Assembly (NCBI GenBank): GCA_018883945.1
Contig: JAHLFF010000262.1
Span: 1 to 37,476, forward strand
Direction of reading: 5' to 3'
Origin: Candidatus Acinetobacter avistercoris
GTDB lineage: Bacteria > Pseudomonadota > Gammaproteobacteria > Pseudomonadales > Moraxellaceae
DNA: 37,476 nucleotides
Both the position numbers and the translations under genes were made by a program. Shown in pieces: positions 17,071-26,061 of the stretch. The notes below the pieces were generated by a model, which saw only the letters and a program-made list of their open reading frames with translations, made no database searches and had not been told where the DNA came from. The stretch's first letter is position 1, and every line of letters starts with the position of its first letter.

Positions 17071-19665
17071 CTAACTTCGAAATGGATCATTTGAAGGCTT
17101 AACTGGATCTGTCTCACTTATTTCTGTTTCACCAAGATCAGAAGATGAAACAGATTCTTGATCAATATTTGCAGCACTCTGTTCAACTAATGGATCATGC
17201 TGTGACGTAGATGAGTTTTGTTGGTGTGGATTTTCTAAATCTAAAGCTTGATCAAGTTGAGTATCAAAAATATCCGTTAACATACTGTCAAAACGCTTAA
17301 TATTATAGCGAGTTAACTGATCTGCTTCATGTTGATCAATAAAGTTCGTATCAAGCGCATCTTGAATATGTTCTTCAAAAGTTAGACCTTTGAAGCGGTT
17401 TTTAGATTCGGCTTTCTTAAACTTATTCCATAACTCCTCTACTTCTAGCAGCATTAAGAATGTAGATTCCATACGACCAGTCACATCTTCTGGATCAGTA
17501 TTATAAAATACGTGTTGTTTTAATTGATCACGGAATGCATTTTCTTCCATGAAGTAATCACCGACTTTCAACTTAAGCTGATCGCTTGGTTTCTTCACCG
17601 GACGGCCGAATGGGAAACAAATGAATTTAACTAAGCCAGCCGCGACGCCCATTGGGAAATTATCAAACAATCCATAGAATGCTTCTTGGGCATTAAATAA
17701 AGCTTTATCCAACGCCAATTGAGCATGCGCTTGTTCCGCTTCAGTTTTTTTGCCTTTGCTATAGAATTTTAAAATTGCTGTTGCGATAAATAAATGCGCA
17801 TGAATGTCAGCTAAACGTCCAGACAGCATTTCTTTGCGTTTAATATCTCCAGCCAGTAGACCTAAACACATATCTGCAGTGAGTGCAAAATTGGCACTTA
17901 GACGATTAATCACTTTGAAGTAGGGGCGAGTAAAATCATCCGCATGTTGGGATGCATCACTCGAACCGCCTGTAAAACCATACAGGAATGAGCGCGCTGT
18001 ACGGTTAAAGGTATAACCTAAATGTTGATACAGCATCTCATTGAAGGTGCTTAGCGCATCTTCTTTATTGTCCGCTTGCAAGAGTTGTAACTCTTCAAAA
18101 AGATAAGGATGACAACGCATTGACCCTTGACCGAAAATCATCAATGAACGGCTCAGAATATTTGCACCTTCCACTGTGATAGAAACGGGAATTGCCTGAT
18201 AGATCAGTGCTAAGAAGTTGCGTGGTCCCATTTGAATGGCACGACCGCCGACAACATCCATACTATGATTCACGACCTTACGCATGGTTTCAGTCGCATA
18301 GTATTTTGCCATTGCAGTCATAACAGCGGGTTTACCGCCTTGATTCAAACCACAGGTAACTAAATAACGGAACGCCTCCAGCATATAAGTATCACTTGCA
18401 ATATCACTGGTTGCTTCCTGAACACCTTCAAATTTACCCACTGAAATTTTAAATTGCTGACGAACTTTTGCAAATGCTCCGACCGTTAAATAGCTCATTT
18501 CACCCGCTGCAGTAGACAATGCTGGCAGAGAAATACCACGACCAACGGCTAAACATTCCATGAGCATCCGCCAGCCTTTACCCGCATTTTCCACGCCACC
18601 AATAATCCAATCGAGTGGAATGAAAACATCCTTACCATCCACCGTACCATTCATGAACGGGGAACCTGGATTGTGACGTGCACCAACTTCAACACCTTCA
18701 TGTGTTGCAGGTAAGAGTGCACAGGTAATCCCATATTCTGTTTTGCTTTTATCTCCGAGCAAGCCGTCAGGATCATAGAGTTTAAAGGCTAAGCCGACCA
18801 CTGTTGCGACAGGTGCAAGCGTGATCCAACGCTTTGAGAAATTCATGCGTAAGCCAAGTACTTCCTGACCTTCAAATTGTCCGTAACAAACCACACCTGT
18901 GTCTGGAATGGCACCAGCATCAGAGCCAGCTTCAGGACTGGTCAAACCGAAACAAGGAATTTCCTCACCAGTGGCTAGGCCGGGTAAATATTGATTTTTT
19001 TGTTCTTCGGTGCCGTAGTGTAGAAGTAATTCACCCGGTCCAAGCGAGTTAGGCACCATGCAGCTCACCGCAGTGGTCAAAGAACGTGAGGCGATTTTGC
19101 TCATGATTCGACTTTGCGCAAATGAACTAAAGGCTTTACCACCATATTCTTTTGGAATAATTAAACCTAAAAAGCCTTTGGATTTAATAAATTGCCAAAC
19201 TTCAGGTGGAAGATCTTTGAGATGGTGATGAATTTCCCATTCATCTAACATACTACAGAGCTGTTCAACTTCGTGGTCTAAAAAGCTTTGTTCTTCTACA
19301 GATAATTCTGGATATGGATATTCATCAAAGGTTTCCCAGTTCGGAGCACCCATAAATAATTCTTTTTCCCACCAACTGGTGCCTGCATCTAAAGCTTCTC
19401 GTTCCGTAGTGCTCATCGTCGGCATAGCATTGGCAAGAGTTTTATAAGCAGGCTTGGTGATGATTGACATTCGTAAAGAATCAATCATTAGGATTACACT
19501 AATAACGATTAATGGAATGCCTAAAATAAGAGACCATGGACTTATAAATGCAATAACGATGGCAGCAATGATACTGACGATTGCACCAGTACTACGGTTG
19601 AGTTCAAAAAAGAAAACCGCCCAAACAGTGAATAAAATCAAAAGTACACTGAGGATGAATAACAT
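17071..19665 (-). CDS. fadE: Acyl-CoA dehydrogenase FadE (DUF1974-containing)
   Basis: An 864-residue membrane-associated acyl-CoA dehydrogenase that starts beta-oxidation with FAD. The first 70 residues hold three short hydrophobic helices, as in E. coli FadE (814 residues). The dehydrogenase core (about 110-500) shows KEYGGKAFSSFAQSR, CFGLTSPEAGSDAGAIPD, NFSKRWITLAPVA, and DVVGGRAIQMGPRNF. The DUF1974 region (about 500-800) includes GFTGGSSDASQHADDFTR and the FPFGRP turn. The last 50 or so residues, after ALDLENPHQ, are Ser/Glu/Asp-rich and look disordered, longer than in E. coli. It is on the same strand as the thiolase. Confidence 0.95.
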   Translation of the reverse strand: MLFILSVLLILFTVWAVFFFELNRSTGAIVSIIAAIVIAFISPWSLILGIPLIVISVILMIDSLRMSIITKPAYKTLANAMPTMSTTEREALDAGTSWWEKELFMGAPNWETFDEYPYPELSVEEQSFLDHEVEQLCSMLDEWEIHHHLKDLPPEVWQFIKSKGFLGLIIPKEYGGKAFSSFAQSRIMSKIASRSLTTAVSCMVPNSLGPGELLLHYGTEEQKNQYLPGLATGEEIPCFGLTSPEAGSDAGAIPDTGVVCYGQFEGQEVLGLRMNFSKRWITLAPVATVVGLAFKLYDPDGLLGDKSKTEYGITCALLPATHEGVEVGARHNPGSPFMNGTVDGKDVFIPLDWIIGGVENAGKGWRMLMECLAVGRGISLPALSTAAGEMSYLTVGAFAKVRQQFKISVGKFEGVQEATSDIASDTYMLEAFRYLVTCGLNQGGKPAVMTAMAKYYATETMRKVVNHSMDVVGGRAIQMGPRNFLALIYQAIPVSITVEGANILSRSLMIFGQGSMRCHPYLFEELQLLQADNKEDALSTFNEMLYQHLGYTFNRTARSFLYGFTGGSSDASQHADDFTRPYFKVINRLSANFALTADMCLGLLAGDIKRKEMLSGRLADIHAHLFIATAILKFYSKGKKTEAEQAHAQLALDKALFNAQEAFYGLFDNFPMGVAAGLVKFICFPFGRPVKKPSDQLKLKVGDYFMEENAFRDQLKQHVFYNTDPEDVTGRMESTFLMLLEVEELWNKFKKAESKNRFKGLTFEEHIQDALDTNFIDQHEADQLTRYNIKRFDSMLTDIFDTQLDQALDLENPHQQNSSTSQHDPLVEQSAANIDQESVSSSDLGETEISETDPVKPSNDPFRS

Positions 19666-20113
19666 TATTATATTGCTCCAGTGACTTACATTCTTGAGAC
19701 CTTCAAAACCCTATGGAATTAAAATGTAGTTAATTTTTTAGCGATTTAGCGTGGCTCAATATGTAAAGAAAGTATGCTAGATATGCTCGGAAAAACAAAA
19801 GAGCGCTAAATTAATCTAATATTGTGTTCTTAGATTGGTTGATTAATAAACGCATTTCAAGAGTGATCAAGAAAAGAAATGTGAATTTAAGTAATGAATT
19901 TTTTTAATGTTTTAGAAAAAAACCCTCAAAACTATGAGGGATTTATGTGACCATAAAAATGATATTTTTATATGATTTGTATTGCTGTATTATTTCGTAT
20001 CCGACTCAATCTCTAAAATTAGGTTAAAAAAATGAGCGTATTTACATACACTCATTTTGTTCGTTTGGTGAACTGACTTTCAGTTTATAAATCTATAGCG
20101 AAAGATCTATGGG
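19666..20113. other. 448-bp intergenic region: hairpins and a short repeat of the acetamidase 3' end
   Basis: No credible ORF is present. A 6-bp GC-rich hairpin CCCTCA/TGAGGG lies at 19922-19939. A stretch at about 19990-20020 resembles the last 30 bases of the acetamidase gene. The galM terminator follows at 20029-20058. The fadE promoter must lie at the left side. Confidence 0.5.
20029..20058 (-). terminator. Terminator after galM
   Basis: Arms AAAATGAG and CTCATTTT pair, with one C-A mismatch and a further 3 bp inside, around a TTTACA loop. On the minus strand the hairpin is followed by TTTTTTAACC. It lies 56 bp beyond the galM stop. Confidence 0.7.
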
Positions 20114-21259
20114 TTATTTCACACCAAGTTTATAAATTGTAGTTTGATTAAAAGTTTGACCTTTCTTCAATAATGTCGAAGGAAAGTTTGGTGTGTTAGG
20201 TGAGTTCGGAAAATGTTGAGTTTCCAGAGCAAATGCGTCAGTTGCACGATAAGCCTTACCTGATGTGCCTATGACAGTGCCGTTAAAGCCATTCGCTGAA
20301 AAAAATTGAATACCTGGTTGAGTAGTATAAACTTCAAGGGTACGTTTTGTTTTTGGATCAAATGCTTTGGCTGCTAAAGCGGGTTGAGTGGCATTGGGCT
20401 TGTAGTTATCGAGAACCCAATTATGGTCATAACCTTTGGCATTTTGCAGTTGGTCATATTGATCACGAATGTTTTGACCAATCGGTTTCATCTTGCGGAA
20501 GTCCATTGGGGTATCTGTAACAGGTGTGATTTCACCAGTAGGAATTGATGCTGCATCAGTTCGGGTGAAATGTGACGCTAATAATTGAACTTCTTGGTCT
20601 TCAACTGAACCGCTGGTTTCGCCAGCCAAGTTGAAATAACTGTGGTTGGTCAAGTTAATCACAGTGTCTTGATCAGTTTTAGCGGTGTAGTGTAAGGCTA
20701 ATTCATTGGCGTCATTTAAGCTATAAACCAATGTTGTGGTTAAATTTCCTGGGAAGCCATTTTGTCCATTCGGCGATAGATATTTAAGCTCAACTGCGGC
20801 AGTGTCTTTTTGTTTTGATTTTACAATTTTAGACTGCCACAAATCTTGAGCAAAAGTAGGTGAACCACCGTGTAAACTGTTTTCACCATTGTTAATGGGT
20901 AATTGATAAGTTTTATCATTGATAGTGAATTGACCTTTTGCAATCCGGTTCGCGTAACGCCCAACTACAGCACCAAAGTTGGATTTATTTAAAGTTGCAT
21001 AATCAGCAGGATTGGCAAAACCTAGTACCACATTTTCAAGCTTAGCTTCATGATCGGGAACAATCACTTGAGCAATCACTGCACCGACATCTAAGATTTT
21101 GACCGTCATGCCATTTTTGTTGCTGAGGGTATATTCTTTAATATTGTCGCCATTGGGCATTTTTGCTACAGTTTTTTCTGAAATAGTTGCAGCGTGGCTC
21201 AGTGAAATGCTGATACCAAGAATAGATAAGCCAAACAGGGTCTGGGTGCTGATTTTCAT
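20114..21259 (-). CDS. Secreted aldose 1-epimerase (mutarotase)
   Basis: Interconverts alpha and beta anomers of aldoses such as glucose and galactose. The protein has 381 residues. A signal peptide is clear: MKISTQ, a hydrophobic core LFGLSILGISISL, and an SHA/A cleavage site after about residue 23, so it acts in the periplasm, as does the classical mutarotase of Acinetobacter calcoaceticus (mro). Family motifs are GAVVGRYANRIAKG, NNGENSLHGG, NLTNHSYFNLAG (with the catalytic histidine) and a C-terminal ALETQHFPNSPNTPNFPS holding the catalytic glutamate. A periplasmic site makes sense beside the periplasmic glucose dehydrogenase known from Acinetobacter, though none is in this window. Monocistronic. 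Confidence 0.94.
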   Translation of the reverse strand: MKISTQTLFGLSILGISISLSHAATISEKTVAKMPNGDNIKEYTLSNKNGMTVKILDVGAVIAQVIVPDHEAKLENVVLGFANPADYATLNKSNFGAVVGRYANRIAKGQFTINDKTYQLPINNGENSLHGGSPTFAQDLWQSKIVKSKQKDTAAVELKYLSPNGQNGFPGNLTTTLVYSLNDANELALHYTAKTDQDTVINLTNHSYFNLAGETSGSVEDQEVQLLASHFTRTDAASIPTGEITPVTDTPMDFRKMKPIGQNIRDQYDQLQNAKGYDHNWVLDNYKPNATQPALAAKAFDPKTKRTLEVYTTQPGIQFFSANGFNGTVIGTSGKAYRATDAFALETQHFPNSPNTPNFPSTLLKKGQTFNQTTIYKLGVK

Positions 21260-21681
21260 AATAAAACCTTATGATGTGTGGAGATGATCACCAAATTTTG
21301 ATGGTGATTAACGAGGAAGGATGGGGAGATTAAGTTAAGGGTATTATATAGCGTAAATTCTAAAAATGACGCCATTGTAGACTGCAAGGGTTTTATAATT
21401 CAGAAATACGTGCGCTGCACGCGCTAAAGAATGGTTTTAATTGCTTGTACGTTGCATATACGTTGTTGATTTCTAGAGCAGATAATGAATTGAAGTAGAG
21501 CGCTGAGTGTAATCAGTCTATTACAGGTCTATAAGTATTTATTGAGGTAGCTTAGAAAAAGAATTGTTTTAACGCTTGTGAAATACAAGCATAGAAATGC
21601 CCAATAAGATGCCAGTCAATGACTTAACTGACTGGCATGTTTTAAGTGACTGGTATGTTTTAAGTCATATGGCATTAAGGA
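21260..21681. other. 422-bp intergenic region: galM promoter area and an 18-bp tandem repeat
   Basis: No credible ORF. The left part must hold the galM promoter. The right part carries the hairpin and duplication described separately. The middle (about 21360-21560) shows nothing I can name. Confidence 0.4.
21610..21665. repeat. Hairpin plus 18-bp tandem duplication after the acetamidase gene
   Basis: ATGCCAGTCA and TGACTGGCAT form a 10-bp inverted repeat (about 21609-21638), a likely terminator for the acetamidase gene on the minus strand although its U-tract is poor. The right arm is part of an 18-base unit GACTGGCATGTTTTAAGT (21630-21647), which is repeated at once as 21648-21665 with one C to T change. 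Confidence 0.7.
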
Positions 21682-22908
21682 TTATTTTGTATCCGACTTA
21701 AACTCTTTAAAATCTGCTTTTCGAATCATGGCATGAATACCTTTGGTCTTATCAACCACTTGTGAGACTTGAAAATCAGTCGCAGCGCTTAAATAAGCAT
21801 AAGCGAGTTCTTCTTCAATCCCATACTCTTCTACCAGAAAACGAATTGCCTCACGTGTAGATTTTTTCATCGCTTCATCTAAATCTTCATCCAAGCCGGG
21901 TGTGATCCAAAACTCAGCATTTTCAGCCAAAGGTTGCTTGATTTCTTTGCCTGGGATTTTATCTTTACCCGATTTTAAAACGCTAAGTTTTAAGGTTGCA
22001 CGGGCTGAGCCTTCTAGTGCAGTAAGAGCAACTTCACCATCCCCTTGTACAAAATGACTATCACCTGTATAGAACAACGCACCTTTAACTTGAATCGGAT
22101 AATACGCGGTTGCCCCTGCACCTAATTCATTAATATCAATATTACCGCCATAAAATGAAGGTGGTACTGAGTGAACTGGATCCGCAGTATTGGCAGCGAC
22201 GCCCATCACACCCATAAAAGGAAATAAAGGGAAGCGGATGGATTTTCCAGAAGCGGTTTTAATGACACCTTCATATTCACCTTGGCTATTTTTTTCGATG
22301 GGGGTGAATACAGAAACATTGCCATATTTTTCAGGATGTTCTGGTGAAGCATCTGCATGTTTTACACGTTTTGGAAATTCACCCGGTAATGCACCTTTTC
22401 CATGTCGATTGGAAATCACGCCATAAGGAACGCGAGGGGCAACATTAATGACCTCTACTTTTAAAATATCACCTGCTTCCGCGCCTTCAATAAAAACTGG
22501 GCCGGTGATGATATGTGGGCCATCTTTATGAAAATCATGTTTGAGCTTAGATTGAGTAATGATTTTCGCTTCTTCTAAAATATGACTCGATTGAACATGA
22601 TGTGATTTAAAATATTTTTCAGCATTACGTCCTTGATCTTCCAATAAGCCTTCATGTGAAACTGTATCGAATGTCACGACACTGCCTGAAGGAACAGTCA
22701 GTACAGGTTGACTATTTTTGTTGGGTAAATAACCCCATGTAATTGTCTCTAAAGTTGAGGGAACATAATAGTGACCTTTATATTCTCCTTCTTTAAGTAG
22801 TGTGGGTTTATAGTGAATCTGATTTAAGACTTTAAACTCTTCTGCATAAGATTGTGTAGAAGACAAAGCACCCAAAATGAGAAAAGAAAGAAAAGATCGC
22901 TTGAACAT
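21682..22908 (-). CDS. Exported acetamidase/formamidase-family hydrolase
   Basis: A 408-residue member of the FmdA/AmdA amidase family, which hydrolyses formamide or acetamide to ammonia and the acid. A family-wide motif is seen in TGPVFIEGAEAGDILKVEVI, and later FMGVMGVA and YYPIQVKGALFYTGDSHFVQGDGEV, which carries the conserved metal-site region. MFKRSFLSFLILGALSSTQSYA is a signal peptide with AxA-like cleavage near residue 22 (SYA/E), so the enzyme is probably periplasmic. I chose the ATG at 22906-22908 with GGGA upstream; the longer frame begins with TTG. No amide transporter or regulator is adjacent. The substrate is unproven, since the family also holds enzymes for other amides. Confidence 0.9.
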   Translation of the reverse strand: MFKRSFLSFLILGALSSTQSYAEEFKVLNQIHYKPTLLKEGEYKGHYYVPSTLETITWGYLPNKNSQPVLTVPSGSVVTFDTVSHEGLLEDQGRNAEKYFKSHHVQSSHILEEAKIITQSKLKHDFHKDGPHIITGPVFIEGAEAGDILKVEVINVAPRVPYGVISNRHGKGALPGEFPKRVKHADASPEHPEKYGNVSVFTPIEKNSQGEYEGVIKTASGKSIRFPLFPFMGVMGVAANTADPVHSVPPSFYGGNIDINELGAGATAYYPIQVKGALFYTGDSHFVQGDGEVALTALEGSARATLKLSVLKSGKDKIPGKEIKQPLAENAEFWITPGLDEDLDEAMKKSTREAIRFLVEEYGIEEELAYAYLSAATDFQVSQVVDKTKGIHAMIRKADFKEFKSDTK

Positions 22909-23188
22909 ATTAATTCCCAAATAACTAAAAATTGATAATCAATAGATACTTAGCAAATTACATGCCACATTGTATTGTTGATTTTTTATGTTATGAAGTT
23001 CAATTTTTTTGTGTAAAAGAGCAGGATTTAACACGTTAAAATATCACCATGCTTTAACATGGTGCAAAAGTATAGTGCGGTACAAGATTGCAAAACACAG
23101 AGCAAAAATACAGTACAAAAAAAATCCCTCATGCGTATGAGGGATTTTTTTTAATGTTGTTTTTAACCATGTTTTGAATCTTGAATGA
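22909..23188. other. Intergenic region with two hairpins
   Basis: It holds the acetamidase promoter area, a 7-bp hairpin CACCATG/CATGGTG (about 23048-23064), and the strong lipA terminator. No gene is seen. A 105-codon frame across 23044-23361 is the antisense/shadow frame of the lipA 3' end and the terminator. Confidence 0.5.
23117..23152 (-). terminator. Strong terminator after lipA
   Basis: A 16-bp perfect stem (23137-23152 with 23117-23132), including ATCCCTCAT/ATGAGGGAT, around loop GCGT and flanked by A8 and T8. It lies 36 bp past the lipA stop. The symmetrical A and T runs would allow function in both directions. Confidence 0.93.
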
Positions 23189-24202
23189 TTAAGCTTCGAT
23201 GGCTTGAACTGCGATTTTTTTAGCAGGATCAGCTTTACGACGTACAGCTGGAACAGGTTCGCCGTAATACTGACGATCTGCGAAATAGCTTGAACGTACC
23301 ATTGGTGCAGCCCAGATATTACGGAAACCGAGTTTTTGACCGTGAGCGGTATAACGCTCAAATTCTTCTGGTGTCACAAAGCGATCTAATGGCGCATGTT
23401 CTTTTGACGGTTGTAAATATTGACCGATGGTAATGTAATCCACATCATGTGCTCTTAAATCGTCTAGTAATGCCAATACTTCTTCTTCAGTTTCACCAAG
23501 ACCGACCATCAAACCACATTTGGTTGGAATTTCAGGGCAGTATTCTTTAAACATTTTTAATAGTGTTAAAGAGTGTTGATAATCTGAACCTGGACGCATG
23601 GCTTTATACAGACGTGGCACAGTTTCAATATTGTGGTTAAACACGTCTGGTGGGCATTCCGTCATGATGCGTAATGCAATATCCATACGACCACGGAAGT
23701 CAGGCACCAAAATTTCAAGTAAAGTATTTGGACTTAATGCACGTGCTTCTTTAATACAATCGACAAAATGTTGTGCACCACCATCCAGTAGGTCATCACG
23801 GTCGACCGAAGTAATAACCGCATATTTCAAACCTAAATTCGAAATGGTTTCTGCCATATGGCGTGGTTCATCTGCATCAAGTGCATTGGGACGACCATGT
23901 GCCACATCACAAAATGGACAACGACGTGTACAAATGTCACCCATGATCATAAAGGTTGCTGTACCACCACCGAAACATTCAGGTAGGTTTGGACATGCTG
24001 CTTCTTCACATACAGTATGTAATTTCTGCGCGCGTAAAGTTGTTTTAATACGCTGAACTTCGTCTGGCGCAGCCATTTTAACCCGAATCCAATCTGGCTT
24101 TCGTGGCGTATCAACCGTAGGGATAACTTTTACAGGTATACGTGCAACTTTTTCAGCGCCGCGAAGTTTTTCACCCTGTACTGGTTTACGGTTTTCAGAC
24201 AT
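23189..24202 (-). CDS. lipA: Lipoyl synthase
   Basis: A radical-SAM enzyme that inserts two sulfurs into octanoyl groups on E2 subunits and GcvH to make lipoate. The product has 337 residues. The auxiliary cluster cysteines are in [24 protein letters not shown] (C-x4-C-x5-C pattern), and the radical-SAM motif is [13 protein letters not shown]. Others are [19 protein letters not shown] and [15 protein letters not shown], plus the C-terminal [10 protein letters not shown] serine that coordinates the auxiliary cluster. I use the ATG at 24200-24202 ([12 protein letters not shown]); a TTG two codons earlier is unlikely. Divergent from sthA, with no lipB nearby. Confidence 0.96.
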   Translation of the reverse strand: MSENRKPVQGEKLRGAEKVARIPVKVIPTVDTPRKPDWIRVKMAAPDEVQRIKTTLRAQKLHTVCEEAACPNLPECFGGGTATFMIMGDICTRRCPFCDVAHGRPNALDADEPRHMAETISNLGLKYAVITSVDRDDLLDGGAQHFVDCIKEARALSPNTLLEILVPDFRGRMDIALRIMTECPPDVFNHNIETVPRLYKAMRPGSDYQHSLTLLKMFKEYCPEIPTKCGLMVGLGETEEEVLALLDDLRAHDVDYITIGQYLQPSKEHAPLDRFVTPEEFERYTAHGQKLGFRNIWAAPMVRSSYFADRQYYGEPVPAVRRKADPAKKIAVQAIEA

Positions 24203-24413
24203 ATTCAACTAATCCACTGTTTGAGACGGGGGAGATAACCAATAAATATATGCACTATTATAGCGAAGTTAAGCTTAAATAGGGCAAAAACGATATTCAT
24301 TTAAAAAATGTGGTCATCAAGTAATATATGATATTGAAATACGGTAAATTCCTTTAAACTGGTTCATAATAGGCAAATATAAATGAAATGATACGAGAGA
24401 ATAGGAGCATTGC

Positions 24414-25829
24414 ATGCCGCGTAAGAAAGAGGTCGTGAGTGGAACCTTTGTTAAATATGACGCTGTAGTATTAGGTTCTGGACCAGCTGGAGAAGGCGCA
24501 GCAATGAAGCTTGCTAAATCAGGCAAGCGTGTTGCAGTGGTAGATGTAAGAGATCAACTGGGTGGTAACTGTACGCATGTAGGGACTATTCCGAGTAAAG
24601 CTTTACGTCAAACCGTATCAAGTATTATTCGTTATCAGCGTGATCCAATGTTTCAAAAAGTGGGCGATTGGAAACAATTCACCATGAAGCAAGTGCTACG
24701 TCACGCGCATAAAGTGATCCAACTTCAAGTGGATACGCATTCACGTTTTTATGACCGTAATCGTATAGATATCTATTATGGTCGTGCTTACATTCAAGAT
24801 AGTAATACAGTCATCATTTTTGGAGCAGATGGCATCCAAGAAACGATTGTATTTAAACAATTGGTGGTTGCGACAGGTAGTCGTCCATATCGTCCAAGTA
24901 TTCTCGACTTTAATCATCCACGTGTATTTGATTCAGATAAAATTTTGGATCTTGATTTTTCGATTCAAAAAATTATTATTTACGGTGCTGGTGTGATTGG
25001 CTGTGAATATGCTTCAATTTTTATTGGACTCGATCACAAAGTTGATCTTATTAACACACAGCATAAATTGCTGAGTTATTTAGATGATGAAATTGCCGAC
25101 GCTTTGTCTTATCACTTACGTGAACAAGGTGTACTGATTCGTCATAATGAACAAATTGATCATTTAGAAACCTTTGATGACCACGTGGTTCTGCATCTAG
25201 AAAGTGGTAAGAAAATCAAAGCCGACGCTATTTTATGGTGTAACGGCCGTTCGGGGAATACCGATGGTTTAGGTTTGGAAAATGTGGGTATTAAACCAAA
25301 CAGCCGTGGTCAGCTCACAGTGAATGATCAATACCAAACTGAAGTGGAAAATATTTACGCTGCGGGTGATGTGATTGGTTGGCCATCTCTTGCTTCAGCT
25401 GCATATGACCAAGGTCGCTGTGCAGGTGCAAATATGACTGGTGAACTTGACGTTGCTCCAGTCAAAGATATCCCGACAGGTATTTATACCATTCCTGAAA
25501 TTTCATCGATTGGTAAAAATGAGCAACAATTGACTGAAGAAAAGATTCCATATGAAGTGGGTCAAGCGTCTTTCCGTCATTTGGCGCGTGCTCAAATTAC
25601 TGGTGATACGATGGGTGAGTTGAAGATCTTATTCCATCGTGAAACTTTAGAAGTTTTAGGTGTGCATTGTTTTGGTAATAATGCTTCGGAAATTATTCAT
25701 ATTGGTCAAGCTGTGATGAATAGCCCGAACAATACGATTAAATATTTCGTCGAAACCACATTTAACTATCCAACGATGGCAGAAGCGTATCGTGTTGCGA
25801 CATTAAATGGGATGAACCGTTTGTTCTAA
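24414..25829 (+). CDS. sthA: Soluble pyridine nucleotide transhydrogenase
   Basis: A 471-residue FAD flavoprotein that moves hydride between NADPH and NAD, balancing the pools (UdhA/SthA). The FAD site is [17 protein letters not shown] (about 18-34). The redox-disulfide region reads [17 protein letters not shown]53 remains but the second cysteine is T58, the mark that separates SthA from lipoamide dehydrogenase and glutathione reductase. An NAD(P) site follows ([16 protein letters not shown], about 187-202), then [21 protein letters not shown] and the dimer domain with [16 protein letters not shown]. The ribosome binding site TAGGAG is 7 nt before the ATG. It lies next to but divergent from lipA and has its own terminator. 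Confidence 0.96.
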   Translation: MPRKKEVVSGTFVKYDAVVLGSGPAGEGAAMKLAKSGKRVAVVDVRDQLGGNCTHVGTIPSKALRQTVSSIIRYQRDPMFQKVGDWKQFTMKQVLRHAHKVIQLQVDTHSRFYDRNRIDIYYGRAYIQDSNTVIIFGADGIQETIVFKQLVVATGSRPYRPSILDFNHPRVFDSDKILDLDFSIQKIIIYGAGVIGCEYASIFIGLDHKVDLINTQHKLLSYLDDEIADALSYHLREQGVLIRHNEQIDHLETFDDHVVLHLESGKKIKADAILWCNGRSGNTDGLGLENVGIKPNSRGQLTVNDQYQTEVENIYAAGDVIGWPSLASAAYDQGRCAGANMTGELDVAPVKDIPTGIYTIPEISSIGKNEQQLTEEKIPYEVGQASFRHLARAQITGDTMGELKILFHRETLEVLGVHCFGNNASEIIHIGQAVMNSPNNTIKYFVETTFNYPTMAEAYRVATLNGMNRLF

Positions 25830-25830
25830 G

Positions 25831-25875
25831 CTAAATTAAATTAAATTAAGTTAAATTAAGTTAAATTAATTTAAA
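25831..25875. repeat. Pentamer tandem repeat (TAAAT/TAAGT)
   Basis: Directly after the sthA stop, about nine 5-base units read TAAAT, TAAGT or close variants in a row. The tract is followed by AAGCC repeats (ACAAGCCAAGCCAAG). It is a simple-sequence tract that could vary in length. Confidence 0.75.
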
Positions 25876-25900
25876 ACAAGCCAAGCCAAGATTTTGTCGG

Positions 25901-25930
25901 CCCGTAAGCGAAATGCTTGCGGGTTTTTTT
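25901..25930 (+). terminator. Terminator after sthA
   Basis: CCCGTAAGC pairs with GCTTGCGGG (9 bp with one G-U) around GAAAT, followed by seven T on the plus strand. It lies 72 bp after the sthA stop. chrA converges from the right, and I see no separate good hairpin for it. Confidence 0.88.
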
Positions 25931-26061
25931 ATGTGTTTATTGCTGGTTTCAGATCTTTACTGTTTTAAAAAACGCTATGGATATTTCATTCAATACAGGT
26001 TGATCTTAAAAAGCCATCTTAGATATTCCTTAATTTAAATAGATAATCTAAGAACGATAAT

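Noticed and set aside
23044..23361. 105-codon frame on the minus strand overlapping the lipA end
   Set aside because: It reads through the strong lipA terminator and overlaps lipA in another frame; the composition is hydrophobic by chance.
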